Part shown: positions 44,698-54,129 of the stretch, one piece after another | How positions within the stretch are numbered: position 1 is the stretch's first letter | Layout: each line of letters opens with the position of its first letter | DNA from: Syntrophotalea carbinolica DSM 2380 | GTDB taxonomy: Bacteria; Desulfobacterota; Desulfuromonadia; Desulfuromonadales; Syntrophotaleaceae | Length of the DNA stretch: 64,000 nt | NCBI RefSeq assembly: GCF_000012885.1 | Contig: NC_007498.2 | Span: forward strand, 124,001 to 188,000 | Direction: 5' to 3' | The notes under the pieces: model-generated | Seen by the model: the letters and a program-made list of their open reading frames with translations, nothing else | Databases searched by the model: none | What the model was told of the DNA's origin: nothing | Made by a program: the position numbers and the translations under genes

Positions 44698-47066
44698 CGA
44701 ACTGGAATGAAAGGATTTACTGCCAGATGAAGCTCTCCTTTTTTTGGCTTCTGAGTCTCGTCATCGTTTTACTTTTCTGCCTCTCTGGTTGCGCCGCCAA
44801 AGCTTTTCGCGATGGCAATATGGCTCTTCAGGGGGGGGATTACGACGAGGCGGTGGCAGATTTCCAACATGCAGCGGAAAAACGTCCGGAAAAGCATGAA
44901 TACCGGATGTATCTGCAAAGAGCGAAAATCCAGACGGCCCTGTTTCACCTTCACCAGGGTAGACAATTCCGGGTAGAAGGCGATCTTGATAGGGCCTTGC
45001 AGGAATTCCAGCTGGCGTTAATTTTCGATCCCAGCCTTGAAGCGGCAGTCCAGGAATCTCTTGCCATCCAAAAGGCTCAGCAAGGCGACAAAGCATATAA
45101 GCAAGCTGAAGTTCTGTTTAGAAACGGGGAGTTTGATAAGGCTCGGTCATTGCTGCTCAAGCTTCTTGAAGCAGACCCCGGAAATCTCCAAGCTAAAACT
45201 CTGACGGAGAAACTGGATGAACGGTTAACGATTTCGGGCCACCGCTTGAAACACCTGTTCAATAGTTCCAAACCGGTATCTCTGGAATTCAAGCAAACCG
45301 ATATTCGCGAAGTGTTCGAGATTTTTTCCCAACTGGCGGGAATAAATTTTGTTCTTGACGAAGATATTCCTATGGAAATGATCGATCTGGAATTGAAAGA
45401 CAGCTCTCTGCTGCAGGGCCTTGAGCTTTTGCTTAATATTTACAAACTTCATGCAAAACCGCTGAACGATAAATCCGTGCTTATTTATCCGAACTCGACT
45501 GATAAAACCAGGCAATATGACGACTATAAGATTAAAACATATTACCTCTCCCATATTTCGGCAAAGCATGCAGTTAACCTTCTTCGGACGATGCTGAAGA
45601 TAAACAACCTATTCGTCCACGAGGAGCGCAATGCATTAGTATTTCGCGAGCGCCCAGAGGTCATCCAACTGGCGGAACAGATCCTCGACGCCAATGACCG
45701 GGCCGATTCGGAGGTACTTTTCGAACTGGAACTGATCGAGGTCAGCCATTCGGACAATTGGAAGTTCGGACCGTCCCTGAATCCCAATTCCGTCAGCCTA
45801 GGTCTGGCCAAAGGTGGTAACATCGTCGCATCTGGCCTGAGCGCTGGTGATGCAACCACCAATCTTGTCCAATCCTTCAGCAGTTTGGAAAGTGTCTACA
45901 CCCTGCCGACTGTGGTGTTTGACCTCCAGAAAACCCTGGTCGATTCCGAAATCCTCGCGACACCGAGGATACGGGTGAAAAACCGGGAAAAAGCCAATGT
46001 TCACGTCGGTAATCGGGAACCGGTGATCACCGTTACGACGACCGGGGAAACCTCGACAGACAATATCCAATACGTCGATGTCGGGGTAAAATTGGATATC
46101 GAACCAAAGATTCAGCTCGATGACACGGTGGTTACCAATTTGAGCTTGGAGGTAAGTGGTGTTACTGAAAAAAACACCACTGCCAACGGTTCGTTGGCTC
46201 TCAGTATCAGCACGACCAAAGCCCAGACCACTCTGACTTTGAAGAACGGCGAACGGACGGTAATCGGTGGGCTGATTCGGGACGATAGTACCAAAACCCG
46301 TAAAATCATCCCTCTACTCGGGGATCTGCCGCTGATCGGGCGTCTGTTCACCAACCACAACAAAGACAAAAAAAAGCGGGAAATCCTCTTGTCCATCACC
46401 CCTCACATTCTGCAGAACGTCGATCTTCCGGACCGGACGTTGACCGATATCTGGTCTGGAAGCGAGGAAGAGTTAAAGACGGCAGCGAATTTCGCCTCTT
46501 TCCAAATACCTGTGGAGCCTGTTGCAGAGGAATCCTCGGGACAGACAATGGTAAGGGAGCTAAACAATCCTCTTGACGAGCCCTCAGGAAACGGGGCGGA
46601 GCAGACCCTCACCCAGGAGGAGTCGATCGTTGAACCTCCTTCTCCAGCTGTTTCCACAACCGGTCAAATGCGCTTTTTATTGACAGCGCCCCCAACAATC
46701 GCCGTTGGCGAAACCTTTGAAGTGCTTATTGACATCACGGATGCTTCGGACCTGTACAGCGCTTCTATGAACCTATCCTGCAACGATAACCAGATGGAGG
46801 TGATGGAAATAATTCAAGGAGGGTTTTTCGAAAAGGAAGCCCATTTTTCTTCCCGGCGAGACCCAGAAAACAGGGGCTATGTCATCGACTTCCGTCTCCC
46901 TGAAAGCCAGGTGGGGGCTTCGGGTGATCGCAATCTGGCTAAACTCTTTTGTAAAGCAATAAATACCGGAGATGTATTACTTCGCGTTGCAGGCCAGAAC
47001 CTTCGAGACAGCCAAGGAAGAATGATCGCGATACCAGCCCAGGAAATTATTATCAACATCGAGTAG
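44694..47066 (+). CDS. TPR-secretin-cohesin fusion, outer-membrane secretin (GspD/PilQ-like)
   Basis: A 790-residue lipoprotein secretin with three regions. First, a lipid-anchor signal (LLFCLSGC) and TPR helices (~45-190). Then an N0/N1 domain (VSLEFKQTDIREVFEIFSQLAGINFVLDEDI) and the secretin pore (~350-640) with VPIG-like PLLGDLPLIGRLFTN. Last, a C-terminal cohesin-like beta domain (~660-790; PPTIAVGETFEVLIDITDASD). The GTG at 44694 is preferred because it overlaps the upstream stop and has GGGGGAG 7 nt before it; ATG 44727 is the alternative. Fusions of this kind occur in Geobacter type II systems. Confidence 0.88.
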   Translation: MTNWNERIYCQMKLSFFWLLSLVIVLLFCLSGCAAKAFRDGNMALQGGDYDEAVADFQHAAEKRPEKHEYRMYLQRAKIQTALFHLHQGRQFRVEGDLDRALQEFQLALIFDPSLEAAVQESLAIQKAQQGDKAYKQAEVLFRNGEFDKARSLLLKLLEADPGNLQAKTLTEKLDERLTISGHRLKHLFNSSKPVSLEFKQTDIREVFEIFSQLAGINFVLDEDIPMEMIDLELKDSSLLQGLELLLNIYKLHAKPLNDKSVLIYPNSTDKTRQYDDYKIKTYYLSHISAKHAVNLLRTMLKINNLFVHEERNALVFRERPEVIQLAEQILDANDRADSEVLFELELIEVSHSDNWKFGPSLNPNSVSLGLAKGGNIVASGLSAGDATTNLVQSFSSLESVYTLPTVVFDLQKTLVDSEILATPRIRVKNREKANVHVGNREPVITVTTTGETSTDNIQYVDVGVKLDIEPKIQLDDTVVTNLSLEVSGVTEKNTTANGSLALSISTTKAQTTLTLKNGERTVIGGLIRDDSTKTRKIIPLLGDLPLIGRLFTNHNKDKKKREILLSITPHILQNVDLPDRTLTDIWSGSEEELKTAANFASFQIPVEPVAEESSGQTMVRELNNPLDEPSGNGAEQTLTQEESIVEPPSPAVSTTGQMRFLLTAPPTIAVGETFEVLIDITDASDLYSASMNLSCNDNQMEVMEIIQGGFFEKEAHFSSRRDPENRGYVIDFRLPESQVGASGDRNLAKLFCKAINTGDVLLRVAGQNLRDSQGRMIAIPAQEIIINIE

Positions 47067-47071
47067 TTATT

Positions 47072-47557
47072 ATGTCTATGGAAAATTGTCGTAATCAAAA
47101 AGGCATGACTTTAATGGAATTGGTCGTCGCCACGGCTATTTTGGCTATTCTTGCTTCGGCGGTCCTGCCCTTGAGTCAGGGCGCTGTGAGACGCTCTCGG
47201 GAGCTTGAACTGCGCCGCAATCTGCGAATCCTTCGCTCGGCTATCGATGACTATAAAATGGATTTTGATCGAGCGGTAGAAGAGAAGAAAATCATACCAT
47301 CCCTTACCGAAACCGGTTATCCAAAAAGTCTGGAGGTGCTTGTGGAGGGAAAGGATTGGAAAGGTCTCTATCCCTATAAGCGTAAATATCTGCGGCGGAT
47401 TCCCAAAGATCCTTTTGACGAATACGGGGAGGGCTGGGGTTTGCGTTCTTATCGCGAAGACCCTGAATCGACCATTTATGGCGGCGAGGATGTTTATGAC
47501 CTTTATTCACAGAGCATTAAAACGGCCTTGGACGGAACTCTTTACAAAGATTGGTAG
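47072..47557 (+). CDS. Type II secretion pseudopilin (GspG/OxpG-like)
   Basis: A 161-residue prepilin-like protein. The leader ends KG before MTLMELVVATAILAIL, with Glu5 present. The soluble domain has LRRIPKDPFDEYGEGWGLRSY, the calcium-loop region of major pseudopilins, and ends in YKDW. The 3' end overlaps the start of the next pseudopilin. Confidence 0.88.
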   Translation: MSMENCRNQKGMTLMELVVATAILAILASAVLPLSQGAVRRSRELELRRNLRILRSAIDDYKMDFDRAVEEKKIIPSLTETGYPKSLEVLVEGKDWKGLYPYKRKYLRRIPKDPFDEYGEGWGLRSYREDPESTIYGGEDVYDLYSQSIKTALDGTLYKDW

Positions 47558-47945
47558 ACCCAAGACGGCTGGTTTTTCGCTGATCGAACTCATGATCGTA
47601 ATGAGCATTATGGCCATTCTGGCCGCAATCGCCAATCCTGTCTATCAAAGACACCTTATCAAGGCCCGCGAGGCGGTTCTGGCGGAAGATCTGTACCAGA
47701 TGCGGCAGGCCATCGACAAGTTTTTTGCAGACAAACTGCGTTATCCGGACAATCTGCGTGAACTGGTCACGGCCAAGTACCTGCGCAGCGTGCCCAAGGA
47801 TCCCTTCACCAAATCCGCCGAAAGCTGGAAGCTTAGTGCCCCGGAACCTGACCAAGGGGAGGCGCCTCCGCGCGGCAGCGTTTTCGACGTGACCAGCGGC
47901 AGCGATCTGATCGGTTTGAACGGAGTGCCCTATCGGGATTGGTGA
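47496..47945 (+). CDS. Type II secretion pseudopilin (second)
   Basis: A pseudopilin of about 149 residues with the cleavage site AG before FSLIELMIVMSIMAILAAI, Glu5 present, then KYLRSVPKDPFTKSAESWKL and a C-terminal YRDW. The start is uncertain: ATG 47496 gives a leader of ~25 residues and overlaps the previous gene by 62 bp, while a later non-ATG start would give a shorter leader. It closes the secretion operon and is followed within 32 bp by a decayed copy of the comM 3' end. Confidence 0.85.
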   Translation: MTFIHRALKRPWTELFTKIGRPKTAGFSLIELMIVMSIMAILAAIANPVYQRHLIKAREAVLAEDLYQMRQAIDKFFADKLRYPDNLRELVTAKYLRSVPKDPFTKSAESWKLSAPEPDQGEAPPRGSVFDVTSGSDLIGLNGVPYRDW

Positions 47946-47976
47946 AAACACTATCTCTCCTTTCTTTTTCCCGTAA

Positions 47977-48207
47977 GCAACGCCCACATGACCACCCGCT
48001 AGATGCGCCACCACTGCAAACTCGATGCAGAGGGGCGAGCAGTAAATGGAAATGGTCACCGACCGCCTCGGCTATTCCGCCCGCACCTATACGCGCATCC
48101 TCAAAGTGGCTCACACCATCGCCGATCTGGCCGGCGAAGAGCATATCCTGCAGCCGCACCTGGCCGAGGCGATTCAGTACCGCAGTCTGGATCGCAAGAG
48201 CCTGTGA
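47977..48207 (+). pseudogene. comM: Decayed second copy of the comM 3' end
   Basis: About 230 bp closely match the last 230 bp of comM (33032-33261), from the codons for NAHMT to the stop. It has an in-frame TAG near its start (CGC-TAG), one extra G in a G-run that shifts the frame, and several substitutions; the last ~160 bp are best preserved ([20 protein letters not shown], then [20 protein letters not shown]). There is no 5' portion. It forms a direct repeat with the true comM end, bracketing the Rhs and secretion genes. Confidence 0.92.
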
Positions 48208-48515
48208 TGTGTTTAGGTTGAAGGGGCACTCGACATGAGAAAAGGGCTCCTCCTACCCGGATATGCGCAGGGTATTCAAGATGTTGCGTCGTGGCGTGTT
48301 ACCCAAAACCGGACCAAAAAATAAGTATGTATTTATGTAGGACGGTGTTACTGTTGTCTTGATTCTGGAGTCGGTCGGACTATCCTTGCTTCGGCCAGTA
48401 CCGTCCGACAGACTTCAGCGTGTCGATGTAGTGTGGGGTGCCGATGTTTGCTGTGGACCGTTTTGGCGCGATTGTGGCGGGCATGCACCCCTTGTTGCCA
48501 TAATCAGGATGGATC
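48208..48515. other. Intergenic region before the MalT-like regulator
   Basis: About 310 bp without coding character. No hairpin with a T-run or recognisable operator was seen. It must hold the regulator promoter. Confidence 0.4.
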
Positions 48516-51449
48516 ATGCGTCAAACTGCGGAATTCAGGTCGCAAGTCAAGCTTGACAAGTTTTACCCGCCCCAGGTCGATACGCCCCGGTTTCTGTGTC
48601 GTGATCGACTTGTTGATCGGTTGTTGCGCGAGGGCGGTGCCCGAATACCGGATATTCTTCTCGAAGCGCAGGCGGGGCAGGGGAAAACCACGGTTATCAA
48701 ACAATTCCTCGATCGCTCCAAAACGGCCTTTGTCTGGTATCAGGTCGGTGCCGAAGACGCTGATCCGGGATTTTTCCTCACCGCTATCGCGACCTGCATC
48801 TATGCGCGTTTTCCCGAATGCCCCTCCGCCAAAACGGCACAGATTCTGTCCTGCAGCGACTTCGCCCTTTTCGATCTGCAAAAACGCGTCGATCTGCTGC
48901 TAAACGATCTGTGCGCGTGCCTGACCGATGATCTGTACATGGTTTTTGATGACCTGCATTACCTGCTAGATCATGAGTTCAGCCTGGCTTTGCTGAGCCA
49001 CCTGTTTGAAACAGCTTCCCCCCGATTGCATTTCATCCTTTCCTCACGCGAATGTTTGCCGCTGAACGATGCGCTACTCAGCGACGGTAACCGGCAATGG
49101 CTACGGCTCGGAAATCGGGACCTGGCATTTGATGAGACGGAAATCACAGATTTTTTTTACCGGATTCATCACCTTGATGTTCCCTCCGATACGATCAGAA
49201 CGGTCGCGCGCACCACGGACGGTTGGGTTATGGGGATATCCCTGCTCGGGCTGCAGTTGGCCCAGCAGGAAGGGGCGGCTGGCTTTCCAGCTCTGGTCAA
49301 TTGCCGTGGCGAAGGAACCCGGGCGATCCTTGACTATTTCCGCCGGGAGATTTTTGCTCCTTTGCCGCAGCGCTTGCACCGACCGCTGCTGGTTCTTTCC
49401 CTGCTGGAAGAGATCCCCGTTGCGTTGGCGGTGGAACTCACCGGGGAGGTTGAGATCGGCGTCGATTTTTGCGAGCTTGCCCGGAGCAATGTTTTTCTCC
49501 GTCCGCTCGATCCGGATCGCACGGAGTTCGGTCTGCACCACCTGTTTCAGCAATTTTTGCGGGAGAGGGCGACAGTGGCATTAAGTCCCCAGGCCATTCG
49601 CAGGATATACCAACGCGCCGGGCAGTTCTGTCTTAAGCGTGAGGATATCGCGCAAGCCCTGCGTTACCTGCTGCAAGCCGGGGATTATGCAGCCGTTGAA
49701 TCTGCTCTTCAGGATTACGGTATGGACTTTTTGGCGACCAATCAGACTGCCACTCTGGCCGCGATTCTGCAGCAGATTCCGCAGGCTGACCTCTCGGGCC
49801 AGGGTTGGTCCTGCTTCTATCTGGCGCTGGCTTATATGGATTCCGCGCCGTCGCTGGCCCTGCCGCTGCTCAAACAAGCTCTGGTGATTTTTATCGCCCG
49901 TCAAAATGATCTCGGCGAATTGCTGGGCCTGGCCCATATGATCTCCATTCACATTACCACTACCGGGCATTACCGGGAGGGTGAGGAAATGTTGTTCCGG
50001 GCCGAACAGTTGTTTGCCCGGGTGGGCGGGGGACTCGACGTTGCCATGACCATCCTTGTCGCCCGCAGCCTGGCCATGGGCTACTGCATATTCCTGGCGG
50101 ATGTCGATGAGGCGACCCGCTTCGCCTCCCTTGCCCTGAGCCTGGCCCGGCAGGAACAGCTGGCCAATTTCGAAGCGGCCATGCTGATGGTCATGGGGTA
50201 TATACACATTTTCGCGGGGCATACTGTCCTCGCCCGCATGTACATGGAGCAGGCCGCTCCCTGTGTGCAGCGTGCCGAAGTCGGAGCGTTTAACAGCCTG
50301 TCCATTCGCATGATGCTGTTCAACTTCCTGTATATCGAAGGCGATTTCGCCAACTATTTCGAACAAAAAAACCAGCTGGTCGAGGTTCTCGGCAACGCCA
50401 TGTTCTCTCAGTCGATCGCCGCTCCTTTCTGTACCATCTGGGAGATGGATATCGCCATCAACCAGGGACGCTTTACCGACGCCCTGGCCCTGGCCAATCA
50501 GGCTTTGGGGCAACAGCCGCCGCTGAGTCCGCATTTGCGCAGTCAGGTCTTGCAGCTCCAATCCGTGGTGCTTGGTCTGCTCGATCAACCCGATCGTGCC
50601 TGGCGGGCCGCCGAGCAGTCGCAGCAATTGCGGGAACTGTCGGGCGGGCGCTATTTTGTCACATTGAATCAATTGATGGTCGGTCTGAGCTGTTTCCATT
50701 GCGGCCGCCCCGTCCCGGCGCTGCAACGTCTTAGTGACGGGATTGAGGCCGCGCGGCAGATGCCGACCGAATATCTGCAGGCCTGCGGTCTTTTGCACCG
50801 TGCGGCGGTCTACCTGGCGCTCGGCGAGCAAACGCTGGCCGGGCAGGATATCGCCCAGGGGCTGGGATTGATGCGCCGCAATGCTTACCGGCATTTCTGG
50901 GGATGGGCCCCGGCGGCTATGCAGAAAATCCTGAGCTTCGCCGTCGCGCATCGGATCGAAACCGATTATGCAAGGGAGTTGGCCGCCGAGCGTCTCGGCA
51001 TAGCCCTGTCGGAGGATGGTAGCGCCATCGCGCTGCTCGATATCCGCACCCTCGGCGGGCTCCATATCCTGCTTGAGGGCAAGCCTTTGCTTGCGGCCGA
51101 GGCTTTAACCCCGCTGCAGCGTGAATTGTTGTGTCTGCTGGTTTCCGCGCCGAAGTGTAAAATGCCGCAGGGGATCCTGCAGCTTCATTTCTGGCCCGAC
51201 AGTTCCGTCGATGCCGCCCGCATGAAGTTTGACACCCTGGTTTCGCGGTTGCGCAAAACCATGACGCAGGTGTTGCCGGATAACACCGCCCATCGTTATC
51301 TGAAAAGGGAAAAAGGCATGCTGTGGCTGGCCCATTGCCGGGTTGATGCCCACGATTTTTTAACCGCGGTCAATCGTGGGTTGCGGCATGCTTGCCGACA
51401 GGAGTCGTGGCAAGCTGGCAATGCTTTTACCACCGCCCGGTCGCTGTAG
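48516..51449 (+). CDS. MalT-like STAND ATPase regulator, cut by an in-frame amber codon
   Basis: A 977-residue product. An N-terminal P-loop STAND module has Walker A EAQAGQGKTT and Walker B LYMVFDDLHYLL. A winged-helix segment follows (~340-400), then a long TPR-like array (~400-830). Near the C-terminus is a SARP/OmpR-type DNA-binding domain (DIRTLGGLHILLEGKPL, then LTPLQRELLCLLVSAP, AARMKFDTLVSRLRK). TAG at 51447-51449 stops it early in the BTAD domain; the same frame continues open to 51824. AGGA lies before the ATG. Such proteins are ligand-controlled activators. Confidence 0.85.
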   Translation: MRQTAEFRSQVKLDKFYPPQVDTPRFLCRDRLVDRLLREGGARIPDILLEAQAGQGKTTVIKQFLDRSKTAFVWYQVGAEDADPGFFLTAIATCIYARFPECPSAKTAQILSCSDFALFDLQKRVDLLLNDLCACLTDDLYMVFDDLHYLLDHEFSLALLSHLFETASPRLHFILSSRECLPLNDALLSDGNRQWLRLGNRDLAFDETEITDFFYRIHHLDVPSDTIRTVARTTDGWVMGISLLGLQLAQQEGAAGFPALVNCRGEGTRAILDYFRREIFAPLPQRLHRPLLVLSLLEEIPVALAVELTGEVEIGVDFCELARSNVFLRPLDPDRTEFGLHHLFQQFLRERATVALSPQAIRRIYQRAGQFCLKREDIAQALRYLLQAGDYAAVESALQDYGMDFLATNQTATLAAILQQIPQADLSGQGWSCFYLALAYMDSAPSLALPLLKQALVIFIARQNDLGELLGLAHMISIHITTTGHYREGEEMLFRAEQLFARVGGGLDVAMTILVARSLAMGYCIFLADVDEATRFASLALSLARQEQLANFEAAMLMVMGYIHIFAGHTVLARMYMEQAAPCVQRAEVGAFNSLSIRMMLFNFLYIEGDFANYFEQKNQLVEVLGNAMFSQSIAAPFCTIWEMDIAINQGRFTDALALANQALGQQPPLSPHLRSQVLQLQSVVLGLLDQPDRAWRAAEQSQQLRELSGGRYFVTLNQLMVGLSCFHCGRPVPALQRLSDGIEAARQMPTEYLQACGLLHRAAVYLALGEQTLAGQDIAQGLGLMRRNAYRHFWGWAPAAMQKILSFAVAHRIETDYARELAAERLGIALSEDGSAIALLDIRTLGGLHILLEGKPLLAAEALTPLQRELLCLLVSAPKCKMPQGILQLHFWPDSSVDAARMKFDTLVSRLRKTMTQVLPDNTAHRYLKREKGMLWLAHCRVDAHDFLTAVNRGLRHACRQESWQAGNAFTTARSL

Positions 51450-51824
51450 CGAGGCGGGTTCGCACCGGACATTGCCGGTGAACATCAGATCCGCGCATTT
51501 CGGGAAAACCTGGCCGCCGCCATGACCCAATGGACCTTCAGCTGGACGGCGTTGCTGGTCGCCGCGCAGCGCCTGCCACAAGCCATTCGGGTCGCTCGGC
51601 AAGCCTTGCAGAACGATCCCCTCAATGATCGCCTGTGCGGTCTGCTTTACCGGTTGCAGGGGCAAAGCTCCGCGGTGCAGGCCCGGCAGGTATTAACCCG
51701 CTTTGCCGAGGTGCTTCGTAGCGAGGGCTATTGCGAGGAGGAAGTCGCCGAATTAATCGCCGGGATCACGACCGAGCCCTGCCCTGAGCATCGTACGCTT
51801 TCCTCGTTGTCCCTCCGACTCTAA
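51450..51824 (+). pseudogene. C-terminal BTAD remainder of the MalT-like regulator
   Basis: This lies in the same frame as the upstream gene with no other stop for 124 codons. RGGFAPDIAGE, then AAQRLPQAIRVARQALQNDP and VLTRFAEVLRSEGY are typical BTAD helices; RGGF after the stop fits the usual YRGDF, so TAG probably replaced a Tyr codon. An internal ATG at 51522 is unlikely to be used on its own. Confidence 0.75.
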
Positions 51825-52000
51825 AACCCGCGCCCGTTATGTCCTTATGGATTATTTTGGCAAAATTTAAGAAATATAGCCTTTGCTTCCCCTGTTTGTC
51901 AGTAAATTGTCAGGATCGAGTTGTACAGTGTGACCTTCTGTTGAATATCAGGGCTGTAACGTCACATCTAATTACGTACATTCGGTCTAAGGAGGCAAGC

Positions 52001-53647
52001 ATGCGGCAGTCAAAACGTATCGGGTTATATCGGTGGACACGGTGGGGCGCCAGGGCGCGCACGCTGGTGGTCGGGGTGTTGGTTGTAACCTTTGTCGGTT
52101 TCGGTTCGATTGCCTGGGGGTTGCAGTACGACCAGCCTCTGGATCTATCTGACGATGCCGATGATGGCACCGCCTTGGGGACTTCTCTTAGTAACGTGGC
52201 TCTGGGTTCCTATAGCGTGGCTACCGGTGCGGTGAGTACCGCCACCGGTTATCATAGTCAGTCCACCGGTTTGAACAGCGCCGCCTACGGCGGATGGAGC
52301 GTGGCCAGTGGTGACTACAGCACCGCGATAGGCGAGCGCAGCAGCGCCAGCGGCAAAAACAGTACCGCAGTTGGCCGGGATTCCCGCGCCAGCGGCGAAA
52401 ACAGTACCGCAGTTGGCCGGTATAGCCGCGCAAGCGGCGCAAACAGTACCGCAGTTGGCGAGTCCAGCACTGCCAGCGGTGGCGAGAGTACCGCAGTTGG
52501 CGAGAACAGCACTGCCAGCGGTTACGACAGTACCGCAGTTGGCCGGAGTAGCAAGGCTAGCGGTTATGACAGTACTGCTCTTGGCGAGGCCAGCATTGCC
52601 AGCGGTGACTATAGCTTGGCGACGGGTCAATACAGTCGTGCCCTTGGTGCAGAGAGCACCGCCCTAGGCGAGAACAGCACTGCCTCTGGCGTACGCAGTG
52701 TCGCCCTGGGGCAAGGCTCCGAGGCAACTGAAGCCTATACCGTGTCGGTCGGGACAAGTACCTATCAGCGTCGCATTGTCAACGTGGCCGATGGTGTGGC
52801 CGATAGCGATGCCGCCACCGTCGGGCAAATGAAGGCGGCGGATGCGACGCTGCAGGATCATATCGATGCCGAGGCCGCCGCCCGCGCTGCCGCCGATACC
52901 GCCATGCAGACCGATATCGGCGCCTTGCAGGATCAGGCCCTCGGCACCAGCTGGACCGCCGGTTCCAATGATGTGGCCGCCAGCGCCAGCGGTAGCGGTT
53001 CCACCGCTCTGGGCAGCGGCGCTTCGGCCCGAACCCGCGATACCGCCATCGGTTCCAATGCTACCGTCAGTGCCGACGGCAGCGTGGCATTGGGGGCGGA
53101 TACGACGGTGGCCTCGGAGAACAGCGTGGCGGTGGGGGCCGACTCCTCGGTGGCGGCCGGTGCCGCAGGCGGGGTGGCTCTGGGTCAGAACGCCAGCGTC
53201 GCCAGCGGTGCCACCGGCAGTGTGGCGATAGGACAGGATTCGGTGGCTGACGAGGCCGATACCGTGTCGGTCGGCTCCAGCGGCAACGAGCGGCGGGTGA
53301 CCAACGTCGCCGATGGCGTTAATGCCACCGATGCGGTCAACGTTCAGCAACTTCAGCAGTTCTCGGCCTCCACCAGCGGTGCGATCAACCGTTTGGATAG
53401 TCGTATCGATAACCTGAGCCGTGATGCTTTTTCCGGGATTGCCGCCGTGGCCGCGATCGCGGGCATCCCGGCGCCGGCGCAGGGCAAACGCACCTCGCTG
53501 GGGATCGGCTATGGTAACTACAAGGGAGAGAATGCCATAGCCGTCGGATTCAAATCCGATATTACCGACAATATCCGTATCACTACCGCCATAGCCCATT
53601 CCAACAGCGATGTAACGACCAGTGCCGGTGTCGGCTGGAGTTGGTGA
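52001..53647 (+). CDS. YadA-like trimeric autotransporter adhesin
   Basis: A 548-residue outer-membrane adhesin. An extended signal peptide (~1-45) precedes a head of ~14-residue YadA repeats with the pattern STAVGxxSxASG, about 15 copies between residues 55 and 245. Two neck motifs follow (VSVGTSTYQRRIVNVADGVA and a second at VSVGSSGNERRVTNVADGVN), separated by a short stalk and a second set of head repeats. The last ~80 residues are the four-strand anchor that forms the trimeric pore, ending GVGWSW. TAAGGAGG lies 5 nt before the ATG. The near-identical DNA repeats could allow copy-number change. Confidence 0.95.
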   Translation: MRQSKRIGLYRWTRWGARARTLVVGVLVVTFVGFGSIAWGLQYDQPLDLSDDADDGTALGTSLSNVALGSYSVATGAVSTATGYHSQSTGLNSAAYGGWSVASGDYSTAIGERSSASGKNSTAVGRDSRASGENSTAVGRYSRASGANSTAVGESSTASGGESTAVGENSTASGYDSTAVGRSSKASGYDSTALGEASIASGDYSLATGQYSRALGAESTALGENSTASGVRSVALGQGSEATEAYTVSVGTSTYQRRIVNVADGVADSDAATVGQMKAADATLQDHIDAEAAARAAADTAMQTDIGALQDQALGTSWTAGSNDVAASASGSGSTALGSGASARTRDTAIGSNATVSADGSVALGADTTVASENSVAVGADSSVAAGAAGGVALGQNASVASGATGSVAIGQDSVADEADTVSVGSSGNERRVTNVADGVNATDAVNVQQLQQFSASTSGAINRLDSRIDNLSRDAFSGIAAVAAIAGIPAPAQGKRTSLGIGYGNYKGENAIAVGFKSDITDNIRITTAIAHSNSDVTTSAGVGWSW

Positions 53648-54129
53648 AAAGCTCCATGACGAGAACAGGAGGCAGGGTGCGGCCCTGCCAGCACTGCTGT
53701 TGGCCGGTTTGTTTGGTGATCACCGTTTAAGCCGCCGATCATGCGAGTGGCTCCGGTGTCGTTGTTGTCGCTGATCGCCCCGGTTCATCGGCCCGTAGCA
53801 TGGCCATCCGGTTTATCTGCACCAAATATCCTACCCAAGTGGCGCACACGTCCTGCTTTTTCGCAGGGCGTGTGCGCCTGTTTTTTTCCGAACATTCTTC
53901 TCCTCCTCTGATCTCACCATAGCGCGCCGCGGTGTTTCTTCTGCGTGTCGTTATGCGCGGTCTCCCCTGTTTTAAAATTGGCTGGACAGTTAATGCAATA
54001 TTTGTTAATTTTTGCTAGCTAATTATTTTAAATAAATATCATGGGTTCGCCTTGACGGAGCTTGTGCGGTTGCGATGCACCGGTATGGATTTTCACGTAG
54101 GGTTGCCGGGGTGTCCGAAGGAGGATGGC
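53648..54129. other. Intergenic region between the adhesin and the NfeD-flotillin pair
   Basis: About 480 bp. It holds the adhesin terminator (53841-53887); the rest, including an AT-rich stretch near 53990-54040 that may contain the promoter of the next operon, shows no recognisable gene. Confidence 0.5.
53841..53887 (+). terminator. Intrinsic terminator after the adhesin gene
   Basis: A long stem: GGCGCACACG pairs with CGTGTGCGCC, a T-G pair and a further CCTGC/GCAGG helix lie above it, and a run of seven T follows (53881-53887). Confidence 0.93.

Noticed and set aside
18449-51449. Reassignment of TAG (pyrrolysine or readthrough)
   Set aside because: In-frame TAG occurs in the antitoxin, the regulator and the comM remnant, but the antitoxin also has TAA and the remnant a frame shift. 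Decay explains them better, and no Pyl genes are in view.
52260-52720. Tandem repeats resembling a CRISPR array
   Set aside because: The repeats are in frame inside the adhesin gene and encode YadA head motifs.
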